From contig NZ_CP108938.1 in assembly GCF_036347135.1 (NCBI RefSeq), positions 3,348,001-3,412,000 on the forward strand: 64,000 bases of DNA, written 5' to 3'. Of the stretch, positions 1 through 8,067 are shown in pieces. The stretch's first letter is position 1. Each line of letters starts with the position of its first letter. A model generated the notes under the pieces. That model did not search any database and was not told where the DNA came from. It was given only the letters and a program-made list of their open reading frames with translations. The DNA comes from Streptomyces sp. NBC_00775. Its GTDB lineage: Bacteria > Actinomycetota > Actinomycetes > Streptomycetales > Streptomycetaceae. Position numbers and translations under genes: made by a program.

Positions 1-176
1 GGGAAGAGCCCTTCTGCGGCGAAGGAAACAACTGCTTCCGCATAGGCACCGACCCAGAAGGCAACGCCTACATCGCCATCGCCGGACAGGAAGACCACTA
101 CCTCACCGACACCCGCGAAGCCCTCCGCACCCTCATCCGCGACATCAAGGCAGGAAGGGCGGACCACCTCCTGTAA
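1..176 (+). CDS. DUF397-like protein, 3' end only
   Basis: Partial gene cut by the window start. The frame runs from base 3 to a TAA at 174-176 and gives about 57 residues. The CGEGNNC segment and the terminal LRTLIRDIKAGRADHLL fit the C-terminus of DUF397 proteins, small acidic proteins that in Streptomyces usually sit beside an XRE-type HTH regulator (family knowledge). That partner, if present, lies upstream of the window. The function of DUF397 is not settled. Assignment rests on motif resemblance only. Confidence 0.6.
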   Translation, partial: EEPFCGEGNNCFRIGTDPEGNAYIAIAGQEDHYLTDTREALRTLIRDIKAGRADHLL

Positions 177-196
177 CCCCAGAGGGACACACGCGG

Positions 197-619
197 CTAA
201 CCCCAGCGGCGAGCAACCGGCAAGCGAGTGATCCCAACAAAGACCACGAACGCCACCAGGCTCCCGACGGCGAGAGCGGGATAGTCGGCCCAGTCCGGAT
301 CAGCCGGGGCGGGGGTCCCGGCCCGTACGAGCCGCGCGGTACCCCACCCGGCCAGCAGCCCCACAACGAAGGCCGGCCACCGATACCGCACCCCGTCGGT
401 CACGTCGTCCGTCAATGCCGACACCGTGCCCACAAAGATCAGCACCACCACCATGTCCCCCCAGCCGACGGCGGCGGCCCCCGCCGCGACGGCGACACAG
501 GCAGCCCAGACCCGTGCCAGCGGCATGATCGGCGCGGCGCCTCGCGAAGCCCCCCGCGGAAGCCAGAAGAACCGGCGCACACGCTCAGCAAATCCACGTG
601 CCTTGTCGTCCGACGTCAT
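197..619 (-). CDS. Small integral membrane protein, unknown function
   Basis: 140 residues starting MTSDDKARGF. A basic, Arg-rich N-terminus of about 30 residues is followed by hydrophobic stretches near residues 33-45, 53-66 and 82-95 and a last one near 115-130. This looks like a three- to four-helix membrane protein. No catalytic or binding motif is recognised. It converges with the DUF397-like gene (20 nt gap) and is divergent from the sugar transporter operon, with about 220 bp between them. Codon use is normal for the region, so it is likely a real gene, but no role can be assigned. Confidence 0.65.
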   Translation of the reverse strand: MTSDDKARGFAERVRRFFWLPRGASRGAAPIMPLARVWAACVAVAAGAAAVGWGDMVVVLIFVGTVSALTDDVTDGVRYRWPAFVVGLLAGWGTARLVRAGTPAPADPDWADYPALAVGSLVAFVVFVGITRLPVARRWG

Positions 620-633
620 GTCGCCGCCCCCTG

Positions 634-672
634 CCGTGATGACGTACTCGACCGTGATGACGTACTACTCGA
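634..672. repeat. Imperfect tandem repeat upstream of the transporter operon
   Basis: CCGTGATGACGTACTCGA at 634-651 is followed directly by CCGTGATGACGTACTACTCGA-like sequence at 652-672; the second copy has a 3-nt ACT insertion. It lies between the small membrane protein and the ABC operon promoter. No function is evident. Confidence 0.6.
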
Positions 673-761
673 CCCGCATGAGGTGGACTCGCGGCAGCGG
701 TCGATGGTTGCGCGTGCCGCCTTCACCCCAGGACGGCCAACTCCCAACCCCTGCAAGGTCA

Positions 762-790
762 TTGACCTGACTAGACCACTCCTCTTACGT
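762..790 (+). promoter_or_regulatory. Promoter with DasR-like (dre) site, sugar ABC operon
   Basis: TTGACC at 762-767 and TTACGT at 785-790 are 17 nt apart and fit a vegetative promoter. The sequence ACCTGACTAGACCACT at 765-780 matches 13 of 16 bases of the DasR consensus ACTGGTCTAGACCACT as I remember it, with a perfect right half. The site overlaps the -35 box and the spacer, where a GntR repressor would block transcription. The first gene starts at 844. Regulation by GlcN-6-P through DasR is inferred, not shown. Confidence 0.55.
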
Positions 791-843
791 TCACCGGGCA
801 GACAACTCGACTCGGCCACAACGACGTAGGCCAGTAGGAGGTC

Positions 844-2214
844 GTGCCCGTGCGCCCCACCGCCGCCCCACTTCTCCTCGCAACGCTGCTCGCCGCCACC
901 GCGCTCACCGCATGCGGCTCGGGTTCCGGAAGTGATCCGGACACCGTGAAGATCTCTTTCAAGCAGTCGACGGACAACTCGATCAAGGTCATGGACACCT
1001 ACCTGGCCGACGTCAAGAAGCAGTTCGAGAAGGCGAACCCCGGTAAGAAGGTCGAGCTGGTGCCGATCAAGGCCCCGGACTCCGAGTACTACGTCAAACT
1101 CCAGCAGATGCTGAGGTCGCCCAAGACGGCCCCCGACCTGGTCTACGAGGACACGTTCCTCATCAACTCGGACATCACCAGCGGATACCTGAAGCCCCTC
1201 GACCCGTATCTCGACAAGTGGCAGGACTGGGACCGGTTCATCGACACCGCCAAGGCGGCGGCCAAGGCCCAGGACGGGAAGACGTACGGCGTCCCGGACG
1301 GGACGGACACCCGGGGGCTCTGGTTCGACAAGGACATCTTCAAGAAGGCCGGTCTGCCCGGTGACTGGCAGCCGAAGACGTGGGACGACGTCCTCGCCGC
1401 CGCCCGCACCATCAAGGAGAAGGTCCCCGGCGTCACACCGCTGAACGTCTACACGGGTAAGCCCGCCGGCGAGGCCGCCACCATGCAGGGCTTCGAAATG
1501 CTGCTGTACGGGACCGGTGACGGGACCACGGACCCGCTGTACGACACCGCCACCAAGAAGTGGATCGCCGGGAGCCAGGGCTTCAAGGACGCCCTCACCT
1601 TCGTGGAGACCGTCTACAAGGAGAAGCTCGGCCTCGACGTCGCCGATGCCCTCGACCCCAACATCCAGACGAGGATCCGCGGTGAGCTGCTGCCCAAGGG
1701 CAAGCTCGGCATCGACCTCGACGGCAGCTGGCTCCCGCAGGACTGGCTGAAGGGCTCGGGGCACGAATGGCCCCAGTGGTCGCAGAAGCTGGGCCTCGCC
1801 TACATGCCCACCCAGCACGGCCAGGCCCCCGGCAAGGTGAGCATGTCCGGCGGCTGGACCTGGTCGATCCCGGCCAAGGCCCACAACCCCGACCTGGCCT
1901 TCAAGTTCATCGAGGCGATGCAGACCAAGGCCAACGCCCAGAAGTGGTACGTCGCCAACTCCGGTATCGCGGTCCGCGAGGACGTCGCCGCCGACCCCGC
2001 GTACGTGAAGGCGCAGCCCGGCATCAAGTTCTTCACGGATCTGGTCGCGAGCACGCACTACCGGCCCGCGTACCCGGCGTATCCGAAGGTCTCGACCGCC
2101 ATCCAGGAGGCCATGGAGGGCGTGACGACGGGCGACAGTTCGGTCGGCAAGGCGGCGAGCGGCTACGACGAGGAGCTGAAGACGGCCACCGACAACCAAG
2201 TGATCAAGAAGTGA
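844..2214 (+). CDS. ABC sugar importer, substrate-binding lipoprotein
   Basis: 456 residues. GTG start at 844 is preceded by TAGGAG. The N-terminus has a lipoprotein signal ending in LTAC|G, so the protein should be anchored outside the membrane by a lipidated Cys near residue 24. The rest resembles family-1 extracellular solute-binding proteins (MalE/NgcE type), including the typical MSGGWTWSIPAKAHNPD segment and length. It captures a sugar or oligosaccharide and delivers it to the two permeases that follow. Its stop overlaps the next start (GTGA), so translation is coupled. No ATPase gene is linked; Streptomyces importers of this class commonly share the MsiK ATPase. The ligand is unknown; the DasR-like site hints at an aminosugar. 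Confidence 0.85.
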   Translation: MPVRPTAAPLLLATLLAATALTACGSGSGSDPDTVKISFKQSTDNSIKVMDTYLADVKKQFEKANPGKKVELVPIKAPDSEYYVKLQQMLRSPKTAPDLVYEDTFLINSDITSGYLKPLDPYLDKWQDWDRFIDTAKAAAKAQDGKTYGVPDGTDTRGLWFDKDIFKKAGLPGDWQPKTWDDVLAAARTIKEKVPGVTPLNVYTGKPAGEAATMQGFEMLLYGTGDGTTDPLYDTATKKWIAGSQGFKDALTFVETVYKEKLGLDVADALDPNIQTRIRGELLPKGKLGIDLDGSWLPQDWLKGSGHEWPQWSQKLGLAYMPTQHGQAPGKVSMSGGWTWSIPAKAHNPDLAFKFIEAMQTKANAQKWYVANSGIAVREDVAADPAYVKAQPGIKFFTDLVASTHYRPAYPAYPKVSTAIQEAMEGVTTGDSSVGKAASGYDEELKTATDNQVIKK

Positions 2215-3146
2215 GCGTCGGCACGCGGACGGCGTCCTCCCCGGTCCGCCCGGTGGGCACGAAGGTCGCCCCGCCCCGCCGGGGAGGCCTCCTGCGCTCC
2301 CTCACCCGCGCGCTTCCGCTCGCCCCGGCCGTCGTCCTGCTGCTCCTGTTCCTCGCGGGCCCGATCGCCTACTGCGCGTACATCGCCTTCACCGACCTCC
2401 AGTTGACGGGCCAGGCCCACTCGTCCTTCGTCGGCCTCGACAACTTCCGTACGGCATTCAAGGACGACGCGTTCCGCAACGCCGTCTGGCTGACCCTCGT
2501 CTTCACGGTGTTGTCCTCGCTGGTCGGCCAGAACACGCTGGGCCTGGCGCTGGCCTCGCTGATGCAGCGCGCGTCGAAGCCGGTCCGCACGCTGGTCGGC
2601 GGGATCGTGATCACGGCGTGGGTCCTGCCGGAGGTGGTCGCGGGCTTCCTGCTGTACGCCTTCTTCCGCCGCGAGGGGACACTGAACGCCATCCTGGACT
2701 GGCTCCATCTCCCCTCCCAGAACTGGATGTTCACGCTGCCGATCCTGGCGGTGTCGTTCGCGAATGTCTGGCGGGGCACGGCGTTCTCGATGCTGGTCTA
2801 TTCGGCGGCCCTGAACGAGATCCCGAAGGAGATCACGGAGGCGGCGGAGGTCGACGGCGCGGGCGGCTGGCGGCGCCTGTGGCACATCACGCTGCCGATG
2901 ATCAGGCGTTCCATCGGCACGAATCTGATGCTCAACACGCTGCAGACGCTGTCCGTCTTCGGCCTGATCTGGGTGATGACGCGCGGCGGCCCGGGAAATC
3001 GCAGCCAGACCCTCCCCCTCTTCATGTACGAACAGGCCTTCCAGAAAAGCATGATCGGGTACGGAACGGCGGTGGCGCTGCTCCTCCTGGTGGTCGGCTC
3101 GCTGTTCTCGGTGGTCTATATGCGACTGCTGCGAACGGAGGTGTGA
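2211..3146 (+). CDS. ABC sugar importer permease (MalF-like)
   Basis: 311 residues from the GTG at 2211, which overlaps the lipoprotein stop by 4 nt; reading further upstream would run antisense-like sequence through the lipoprotein gene. A short basic cytoplasmic N-terminus precedes about six membrane helices. The cytoplasmic EAA loop is visible as EITEAAEVDGAGGWRRLWHI with the following TLPM, the site that docks on the ATPase. It forms the channel with the permease encoded next, 1 nt downstream. Family: binding-protein-dependent transport inner membrane component. Confidence 0.88.
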   Translation: MSVGTRTASSPVRPVGTKVAPPRRGGLLRSLTRALPLAPAVVLLLLFLAGPIAYCAYIAFTDLQLTGQAHSSFVGLDNFRTAFKDDAFRNAVWLTLVFTVLSSLVGQNTLGLALASLMQRASKPVRTLVGGIVITAWVLPEVVAGFLLYAFFRREGTLNAILDWLHLPSQNWMFTLPILAVSFANVWRGTAFSMLVYSAALNEIPKEITEAAEVDGAGGWRRLWHITLPMIRRSIGTNLMLNTLQTLSVFGLIWVMTRGGPGNRSQTLPLFMYEQAFQKSMIGYGTAVALLLLVVGSLFSVVYMRLLRTEV

Positions 3147-3147
3147 G

Positions 3148-4002
3148 ATGGCCCTGTCGACTCGGGGTACGCCGTTCAGGTCCCGCCGTACGGGGCGACG
3201 TCTGGCGGCGGATGCCGGACTCCTGGCCCTGGCGGCCGCGTTCGCGCTGCCGCTCGCCTGGGTGGTCCTGTCGGCCCTGGACGCGCACGCCGGCCTGACG
3301 GTGAAGGTGCCGGACGGTGTCACCCTCGCCAACTTCGACGCCGTACTGAAGCCGGACATCACCTTCACCCCGATGCTCAACAGCCTGATCCTGTGCGGGG
3401 GCGGAACGCTGCTGACGGTGGTGTGCGCGGCACTGGCGGCGTATCCCCTGTCGCGATTCCGCTCGCGCCTGAACCGCCCGTTCCTCCTGACGATCCTCTT
3501 CGCGACGAGCCTGCCGATCACGGCGATCATGGTGCCGGTGTACGCGCTGTTCGTGCGGGTCAATCTGATCGACACCATGCAGGGCACGATCTTCTTCTTC
3601 GCGGCCTCCCAACTTCCCTTCGCCATCTGGCTGATGAAGAACTTCATGGACGGTGTGCCGAAGGAGCTGGAGGAGGCGGCCTGGACGGACGGGGCGTCGT
3701 CCTTCCAGTCACTGGTACGGATCGTGCTGCCGCTGATGGGACCGGGCGTGGCCGTGGTGACGGTCTTCTCCTTCGTGATGATGTGGGGGAACTTCTTCGT
3801 CCCGTTCATGCTGCTGCTGACACCGGACCAGATGCCGGCGTCCGTGAGCATCAATGAGTTCTTCGGGAATCGGGGAATGGTGGTGTACGGGCAACTGGCG
3901 GCGTTCTCGGTCATCTACTCGACGCCGGTGCTGCTTCTGTACGTGCTGATCGCCCGGCGGCTGGGGGGCGGGTTTGCGCTGGGCGGCGCGGTCAAGGGAT
4001 GA
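3148..4002 (+). CDS. ABC sugar importer permease (MalG-like)
   Basis: 284 residues, ATG one base after the previous stop. About six membrane helices. The EAA motif reads EELEEAAWTDGASSFQSLVR followed by IVLPLMGPG, typical of MalG-type subunits. Third and last gene of the importer operon; the following gene is a separate MarR regulator whose likely start is 81 nt further on. The gap contains a run of GACTGCTG-like repeats and no clear terminator. Confidence 0.88.
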   Translation: MALSTRGTPFRSRRTGRRLAADAGLLALAAAFALPLAWVVLSALDAHAGLTVKVPDGVTLANFDAVLKPDITFTPMLNSLILCGGGTLLTVVCAALAAYPLSRFRSRLNRPFLLTILFATSLPITAIMVPVYALFVRVNLIDTMQGTIFFFAASQLPFAIWLMKNFMDGVPKELEEAAWTDGASSFQSLVRIVLPLMGPGVAVVTVFSFVMMWGNFFVPFMLLLTPDQMPASVSINEFFGNRGMVVYGQLAAFSVIYSTPVLLLYVLIARRLGGGFALGGAVKG

Positions 4003-4065
4003 CTACTGCGCGAGTACTGCGTGACTGCTGTTGACTGCTGCCGACTGCTGACTGCTGCTCACTAC
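4003..4065. repeat. Short GACTGCTG-type direct repeats
   Basis: Between the permease gene and the MarR gene the units TACTGCG, GACTGCTG, TTGACTGCTG, CCGACTGCTG, GACTGCTG and CTCACTACTG follow one another. A second simple repeat, CACTCAC in several copies, lies downstream of the MarR gene at about 4598-4620. They look like slippage-type low-complexity DNA. No reading frame or binding site is claimed. Confidence 0.6.
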
Positions 4066-4083
4066 TGCGGGGAGGGGACCGGT

Positions 4084-4539
4084 GTGGACAAGCCCACGCA
4101 CCTGATCGAGTTCGAGACGATGGTGCTCGGGCGGCATCTCAGCCTGACCGCCCCGCGGCCCCGGCGTGGCGGCGGTCTGCTGGACCGCAGCGCGTACACC
4201 CTGCTCAGCCGGCTCAGCGTGGAAGGCCCGATGTCCATCGGCGGGCTCAGCGAGGCCTTCGGCCTGGACACGTCCACGCTCAACCGCCAGACCGCGGCCA
4301 TGCTCCGTAGCGGCCTGGTCGAGCGCATTCCGGACCCCGGCGGCGGCATCGCTCGCAGGTTCCGCGTCACGAGCGAGGGCGAGCGCAGCCTTGCGGCGGC
4401 GCGGGCCGAGAACGTCGGCGGCCTGGAGAAGGTGATGGCGGGCTGGGAGCCGGAGGAGGCCGCCGCGTTGGCCGCGTATCTCAAGCGGTTCAACATGGAT
4501 GTGGAGCGCCTGGACGGGCGCCCGTGGCCGAGAACTTGA
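4084..4539 (+). CDS. MarR-family transcriptional regulator
   Basis: 151 residues from the GTG at 4084, preceded by a good ribosome site (GGGGAGGGG, 4069-4077). The frame is open further upstream to 4021, but that stretch is the GACTGCTG repeat and gives Cys-rich nonsense. The winged-helix core is visible in GPMSIGGLSEAFGLDTSTLNRQTAAMLRSGLVERI followed by the wing region PDPGGGIARRFRVT. It binds DNA as a dimer. It lies between the sugar importer and a GH18 gene, so either may be its target. A perfect CACACC-TT-GGTGTG palindrome at 4655-4668 is a possible operator. Confidence 0.8.
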   Translation: MDKPTHLIEFETMVLGRHLSLTAPRPRRGGGLLDRSAYTLLSRLSVEGPMSIGGLSEAFGLDTSTLNRQTAAMLRSGLVERIPDPGGGIARRFRVTSEGERSLAAARAENVGGLEKVMAGWEPEEAAALAAYLKRFNMDVERLDGRPWPRT

Positions 4540-4654
4540 CGCTAAGACCGGTTCTGACCGCGACGCCGCTCGACGCCGCTCAACGCCCTGCCGCTCACCA
4601 CTCACCACTCACCACTCATTCACTTCTCACCCGCCTGAGAAGGAACTCATGATC

Positions 4655-4668
4655 CACACCTTGGTGTG
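4655..4668. promoter_or_regulatory. Palindrome upstream of GH18 gene, possible operator
   Basis: CACACC-TT-GGTGTG has 6-bp perfect arms. It ends 29 nt before the GH18 start and just upstream of a candidate -10 element TAGCTT (4684-4689). MarR proteins bind such short palindromes, and a MarR gene ends 115 nt upstream. Binding is inference. Confidence 0.35.
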
Positions 4669-4697
4669 ACCATGCCGCTTAACTAGCTTTTACCCGC

Positions 4698-5687
4698 ATG
4701 AGCCACAGACCCCTCGCCACCATGGCGGCCACCGCACTCGCTGCCGGCTGCCTCTGGTTCGCCACGGCCCCGGAAGGCGAGGCGGCATCATCCACGACCC
4801 TCGCCGGCGGACTCAACGGCCCCTACCTGTACCTCGGCTGGGGCGACCCGCCCTCCCCCACCAAGGTCATGTCGGCCACCGGCATCACCCAGTTCACCCT
4901 CGCCTTCATGCTCTCGGACGGGACCTGCACGCCGAAGTGGGACGGTGAGCGCCGGCTGACGGGCGGGACCGACGCGGCTGCCATCAAGGCCATCCGGAAG
5001 GCCGGCGGCGATGTCACCGTGTCGTTCGGCGGGGCCGGCGGCGCCAAGCTCGGGGAGAAGTGCGGGTCTGTCGCCGCGCTCGCCGCCGCGTATCAGAAGG
5101 TCGTCGACGCCTACGACCTCGGCTCTATCGACATCGACATCGAGGGGACCGAGTTCACGAAGTCCTCCGTGCGCAAGCGGGTCGTCGGCGCGCTCAAGAC
5201 CGTCAAGGCGAAGAATCCCGATCTGAAGGTGTACGTCACCTTCGGCAGTGGGCCCGAGGGGCCGGGCACGGTCGGCACGGACCTGGTTCGGCGTGCTGCG
5301 GCCAAGCGGCTGGAGGTCGATGGCTGGGCCGTGATGCCGTTCGACTTCGAGCAGGGGGAGACCGACATGGTGGCGGCCACCAAGTCCGCGGTGAAGGGGC
5401 TGAAGGATGTGGTCGCCGATGCGTACGGGATTTCTTCGGGGGCCGCGTATCGCGAGGTCGGGTTCTCCACGATGAACGGTGTGACCGACTCGGACGGAGA
5501 AACCGTCACGGTCGCCGGCTTCAAGGCGATGGTGACGTACGCGAAGAAGCACCACCTCGCGCGCGTTTCCCTCTGGTCCGTGAACCGCGACCGGTCCTGC
5601 GCCGCCGGCAGCGAGGCCGACGAGTGCAGCGGCATCAACCAGTCGAAGTACGCCTTCACAAAAACCCTGGCCACCTACACCGGCTGA
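4698..5687 (+). CDS. Secreted GH18 chitinase-like protein
   Basis: 329 residues. A signal peptide (MSHRPLATMAATALAAGCLW...EGEAA) is followed by a single glycoside hydrolase family 18 barrel; no binding module is attached. The active-site strand reads LGSIDIDIEGTE. Compared with the canonical DGxDxDxE the first Asp is Gly, while the second and third Asp and the catalytic Glu are kept. The sequence YLGWGDPP near residue 50 fits the first barrel strand. Hydrolysis of chitin or chito-oligosaccharide is likely; activity on other N-acetylglucosamine polymers cannot be excluded. No ribosome site; a TAGCTT box 8 nt before the ATG suggests a leaderless mRNA. Confidence 0.8.
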   Translation: MSHRPLATMAATALAAGCLWFATAPEGEAASSTTLAGGLNGPYLYLGWGDPPSPTKVMSATGITQFTLAFMLSDGTCTPKWDGERRLTGGTDAAAIKAIRKAGGDVTVSFGGAGGAKLGEKCGSVAALAAAYQKVVDAYDLGSIDIDIEGTEFTKSSVRKRVVGALKTVKAKNPDLKVYVTFGSGPEGPGTVGTDLVRRAAAKRLEVDGWAVMPFDFEQGETDMVAATKSAVKGLKDVVADAYGISSGAAYREVGFSTMNGVTDSDGETVTVAGFKAMVTYAKKHHLARVSLWSVNRDRSCAAGSEADECSGINQSKYAFTKTLATYTG

Positions 5688-5700
5688 CACCCACCGCCGG

Positions 5701-5941
5701 TTTTTCGCCCCCGCCGTTCCTGGGGGCTGCGCTCCCAGACCCCCCTCACAGATTGCGCCACAGTCGTCTGCGGGCCGGCGGGGGTTGCTCACGCAGTTCC
5801 CCGCGCCCCTTTTAGGGGCGCGGGGAACTGCGCAATCTTTTGCACCAGCCCCCACCCACCCGAACCCGACACACAACCCAACGGGGTCGAAGGGGCAGAG
5901 CCCCTGGGGATGGGACGGGTAGGGGCGGCGGGGGCGAAAAA
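5701..5941. repeat. Nested inverted-repeat element, copy A
   Basis: About 240 bp. Outer arms TTTTTCGCCCCCGCCG (5701-5716) and its complement (5926-5941) bound the element. The core is an 18-bp perfect stem (5792-5809 and 5815-5832, loop TTTTA) of the CGCAGTTCCCCGCGCCCC type. Related copies lie at 18258-18416, 23531-23789 and 31053-31265. It sits after the GH18 stop and before the HTH gene, so it may end transcription of the former. Confidence 0.8.
5792..5832 (+). terminator. Strong hairpin core of repeat copy A
   Basis: 18-bp uninterrupted GC-rich stem with a 5-nt loop, followed by CAATCTTTT. It is about 105 nt downstream of the GH18 stop codon and is the most likely terminator for that gene. 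The stem is symmetrical, so it could work on either strand. Confidence 0.55.
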
Positions 5942-5995
5942 CCACACCCGAACCCGGCCCGCGGCCGGAACCGTATGTTCCTACAATCTGTAATT

Positions 5996-6754
5996 GTGGC
6001 CGAACAGACCGTAGTCACCGCTGCCCCGGACCCATACTTTGTGCGCGTGCAGCAACCGCAAGCCCATCAGCCCACCCCGCCCTTCAACGCCCCCGCCGCC
6101 CGCAAACTGCGCGCGGCGCTCGGAATGGGGCCCGAGCACGTCGCGTACGGGATGAGAGCCTCATACGGGCTGCCGTACGTCACACCCGACCTCGTGGCCG
6201 CCTGGGAACGCGGCATCACCGCCCCGAGCGGCCCGGAACTCACGGCCCTCGCCGGAGTCCTGTGGTGCTCCCCGGGCGAACTCATCGGCGCCCCCCGCAC
6301 CCTGCGCGAGCACCGCGTCGCCCGCGGCCTCGCCCCGGAGGACGTCGCCCGCACCGTAGGCCTCGAACTCCTCGCGTACCAGCGGATGGAGGAGTCCGAC
6401 GAGTGGCGTGGCAACGAACGGCAGTCGGCCATGCTCGCCGACGTCCTCGACCTCTCGCTGCCCGACTTCATCACGGTGACGGGGCGCAACGACAAGCTCG
6501 CGGAGCTGCTGCGCAGCGCGATGACGACGCGCTGGCAGGCGTATGTGCGGCCGGTCGCCAAGATGGTGCCCCTGGACCGGCACCTCCTGGAGAACGTCCT
6601 GGAGGAGATGCACACGGACTACCAGGGGCAGATGGTCGCCACCCTGAGCTGGGGCGGCGGCTCGGCGGCCGCCGACTCCAGCGAGTCCGGCCGGGACTTC
6701 CTCGACCGGATCGTCGATCACTTTTGGTCGATGGTCCAAAGAAGCACGTACTAG
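5996..6754 (+). CDS. XRE-like helix-turn-helix regulator
   Basis: 252 residues if translated from GTG at 5996; an ATG at 5975 would add seven residues. I prefer 5996 because TACAAT (5982-5987) is a good -10 box 8 nt upstream, implying a leaderless message. Two successive HTH_3-like units are seen: one around residues 27-75 (ARKLRAALGM...VTPDLVAAWERGITAPSGPEL) and a second around 90-140 (LREHRVARGLAPEDVARTVG...). The C-terminal half is mostly helical with no known motif. It faces pfkA tail to tail. Targets are unknown. Confidence 0.72.
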   Translation: MAEQTVVTAAPDPYFVRVQQPQAHQPTPPFNAPAARKLRAALGMGPEHVAYGMRASYGLPYVTPDLVAAWERGITAPSGPELTALAGVLWCSPGELIGAPRTLREHRVARGLAPEDVARTVGLELLAYQRMEESDEWRGNERQSAMLADVLDLSLPDFITVTGRNDKLAELLRSAMTTRWQAYVRPVAKMVPLDRHLLENVLEEMHTDYQGQMVATLSWGGGSAAADSSESGRDFLDRIVDHFWSMVQRSTY

Positions 6755-6808
6755 TACGCACTAGATACGCACTAGTAGCCGCCTGTAAGAAGCACCAGTA
6801 GCCGCCTG
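6739..6808. repeat. Small duplicated repeats between HTH gene and pfkA
   Basis: TACGCACTAG occurs at 6755-6764 and 6766-6775; AGTAGCCGCCTG occurs at 6774-6785 and 6797-6808; AGAAGCAC occurs near 6740 and 6788. These overlapping duplications fill the whole gap between the two convergent genes, ending at the pfkA stop. They look like local slippage duplications. Confidence 0.6.
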
Positions 6809-7834
6809 CTAGAAAACGGACTCCGCCTCGTCCATCCGATCCTTCGGCACCGTCTTCAGCTCAGTGACCGCCTCGTGCAGCGGCACCATCATGACGTCCG
6901 TGCCCCGCAGCGCCGTCATCTTGCCGAACTCACCGCGGTGCGCGGCCTCGACCGCGTGCCAGCCGAAGCGGGTGGCGAGTACGCGGTCGTACGCGGTCGG
7001 CGTGCCGCCGCGCTGGATGTGGCCGAGGATGACCGGCTTGGCCTCCTTGCCGAGGCGGCGCTCCAGCTCGTACGCGAGGGCCGCGCCGATGCCCTGGAAG
7101 CGCTCGTGGCCGAACTGGTCGATCGCGCCGTGGCCGTAGTCCATGGTGCCCTCGGCGGGGTGGGCGCCCTCGGCGACGCAGACGACCGCGAACTTCTTGC
7201 CGCGGGCGAAGCGCTCCTCGACCATTTTGACCAGGTCGGCCGGGTCGAAGGCGCGCTCGGGCAGGCAGATGCCGTGGGCGCCGGCGGCCATGCCGGACTC
7301 CAGGGCGATCCAGCCGGCGTGCCGGCCCATGACCTCGACGACCATCACGCGCTGGTGGGATTCGGCCGTCGTCTTGAGGCGGTCCATGGCCTCCGTGGCC
7401 ACGCCCACCGCCGTGTCGAAGCCGAAGGTGCGGTCCGTCGAGGAGATGTCGTTGTCGATCGTCTTGGGGACGCCGACGACCGGCAGCCCCGCGTCCGACA
7501 GCATGCGCGCGGCGGTCAGCGTGCCCTCGCCGCCGATCGGGATGAGCACGTCGATGCCGAATTCGCGGGCCATGTCCTGCGCGTTGTCGCAGGCCTCGCG
7601 GAGCCGGTCGCGCTGGAGGCGGGAGGAGCCGAGAATGGTGCCGCCACGGGCGAGGATGCCGCTGACCGCGTCCAGGTCGAGGGTGCGGTAGTGGCCTTCG
7701 AGCAGGCCGGCGTAGCCGTCCTCGAAGCCGACGACCTCGTCCCCGAAGTTGGTGACCGCTCGGTGCACGACCGATCGGATCACTGCGTTCAGGCCCGGGC
7801 AGTCGCCGCCTGCGGTGAGAACTCCGATGCGCAT
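6809..7834 (-). CDS. pfkA: 6-phosphofructokinase
   Basis: 341 residues. Catalyses fructose-6-phosphate phosphorylation in glycolysis. The N-terminal GGDCPGLNA, the PKTIDND catalytic loop and the MGRHAGWIAL segment are hallmarks of the PfkA family. The phosphodonor loop reads GGEGT: Gly at the residue that marks ATP enzymes (GGDGS) rather than the GGDDT of pyrophosphate enzymes, while the Lys of PKTIDND is typical of the pyrophosphate-type lineage. Actinomycete ATP-dependent enzymes with this mix are known, so ATP is the likely donor. Length and position beside pta–ackA–pyk match S. coelicolor SCO5426. It is divergent from pta. Confidence 0.95.
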   Translation of the reverse strand: MRIGVLTAGGDCPGLNAVIRSVVHRAVTNFGDEVVGFEDGYAGLLEGHYRTLDLDAVSGILARGGTILGSSRLQRDRLREACDNAQDMAREFGIDVLIPIGGEGTLTAARMLSDAGLPVVGVPKTIDNDISSTDRTFGFDTAVGVATEAMDRLKTTAESHQRVMVVEVMGRHAGWIALESGMAAGAHGICLPERAFDPADLVKMVEERFARGKKFAVVCVAEGAHPAEGTMDYGHGAIDQFGHERFQGIGAALAYELERRLGKEAKPVILGHIQRGGTPTAYDRVLATRFGWHAVEAAHRGEFGKMTALRGTDVMMVPLHEAVTELKTVPKDRMDEAESVF

Positions 7835-8067
7835 CGTGCTGTGTCTCCTGCTCGCTGTTGATACCGGTGAGCCAATCCGATTGTTTCACGGCCCACAGGG
7901 CACCGCCGCTCCCACCCACTCCACCAGGGCGTTCTCCCTGGCGGGCGCCTTAGCTACCCGCAGAGGTATTGTCAAGAGGGTTCTGCTCACGTCAGCGGGC
8001 CATTTTTCTGAGCCGGAAAATCACCACCTCGCGACGAAGACGAACGCGAAGCAGACCGCCGCCGAGC

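Noticed and set aside
616..2199. A 527-codon frame antisense to the sugar-binding lipoprotein
   Set aside because: Shadow of high-GC coding sequence; no ribosome site, no recognisable domain, and the sense gene is certain.
4649..4669. A tiny frame (MIHTLV) with a good ribosome site upstream of the GH18 gene
   Set aside because: AGAAGGAACTC precedes an ATG, but six codons are too few to judge, and the candidate GH18 promoter lies downstream of it, so it would not be on the same message.
5701..5941. Insertion sequence or CRISPR array
   Set aside because: The repeat elements have no transposase, no regular spacer pattern and no flanking cas genes; they are better described as non-coding nested inverted repeats.
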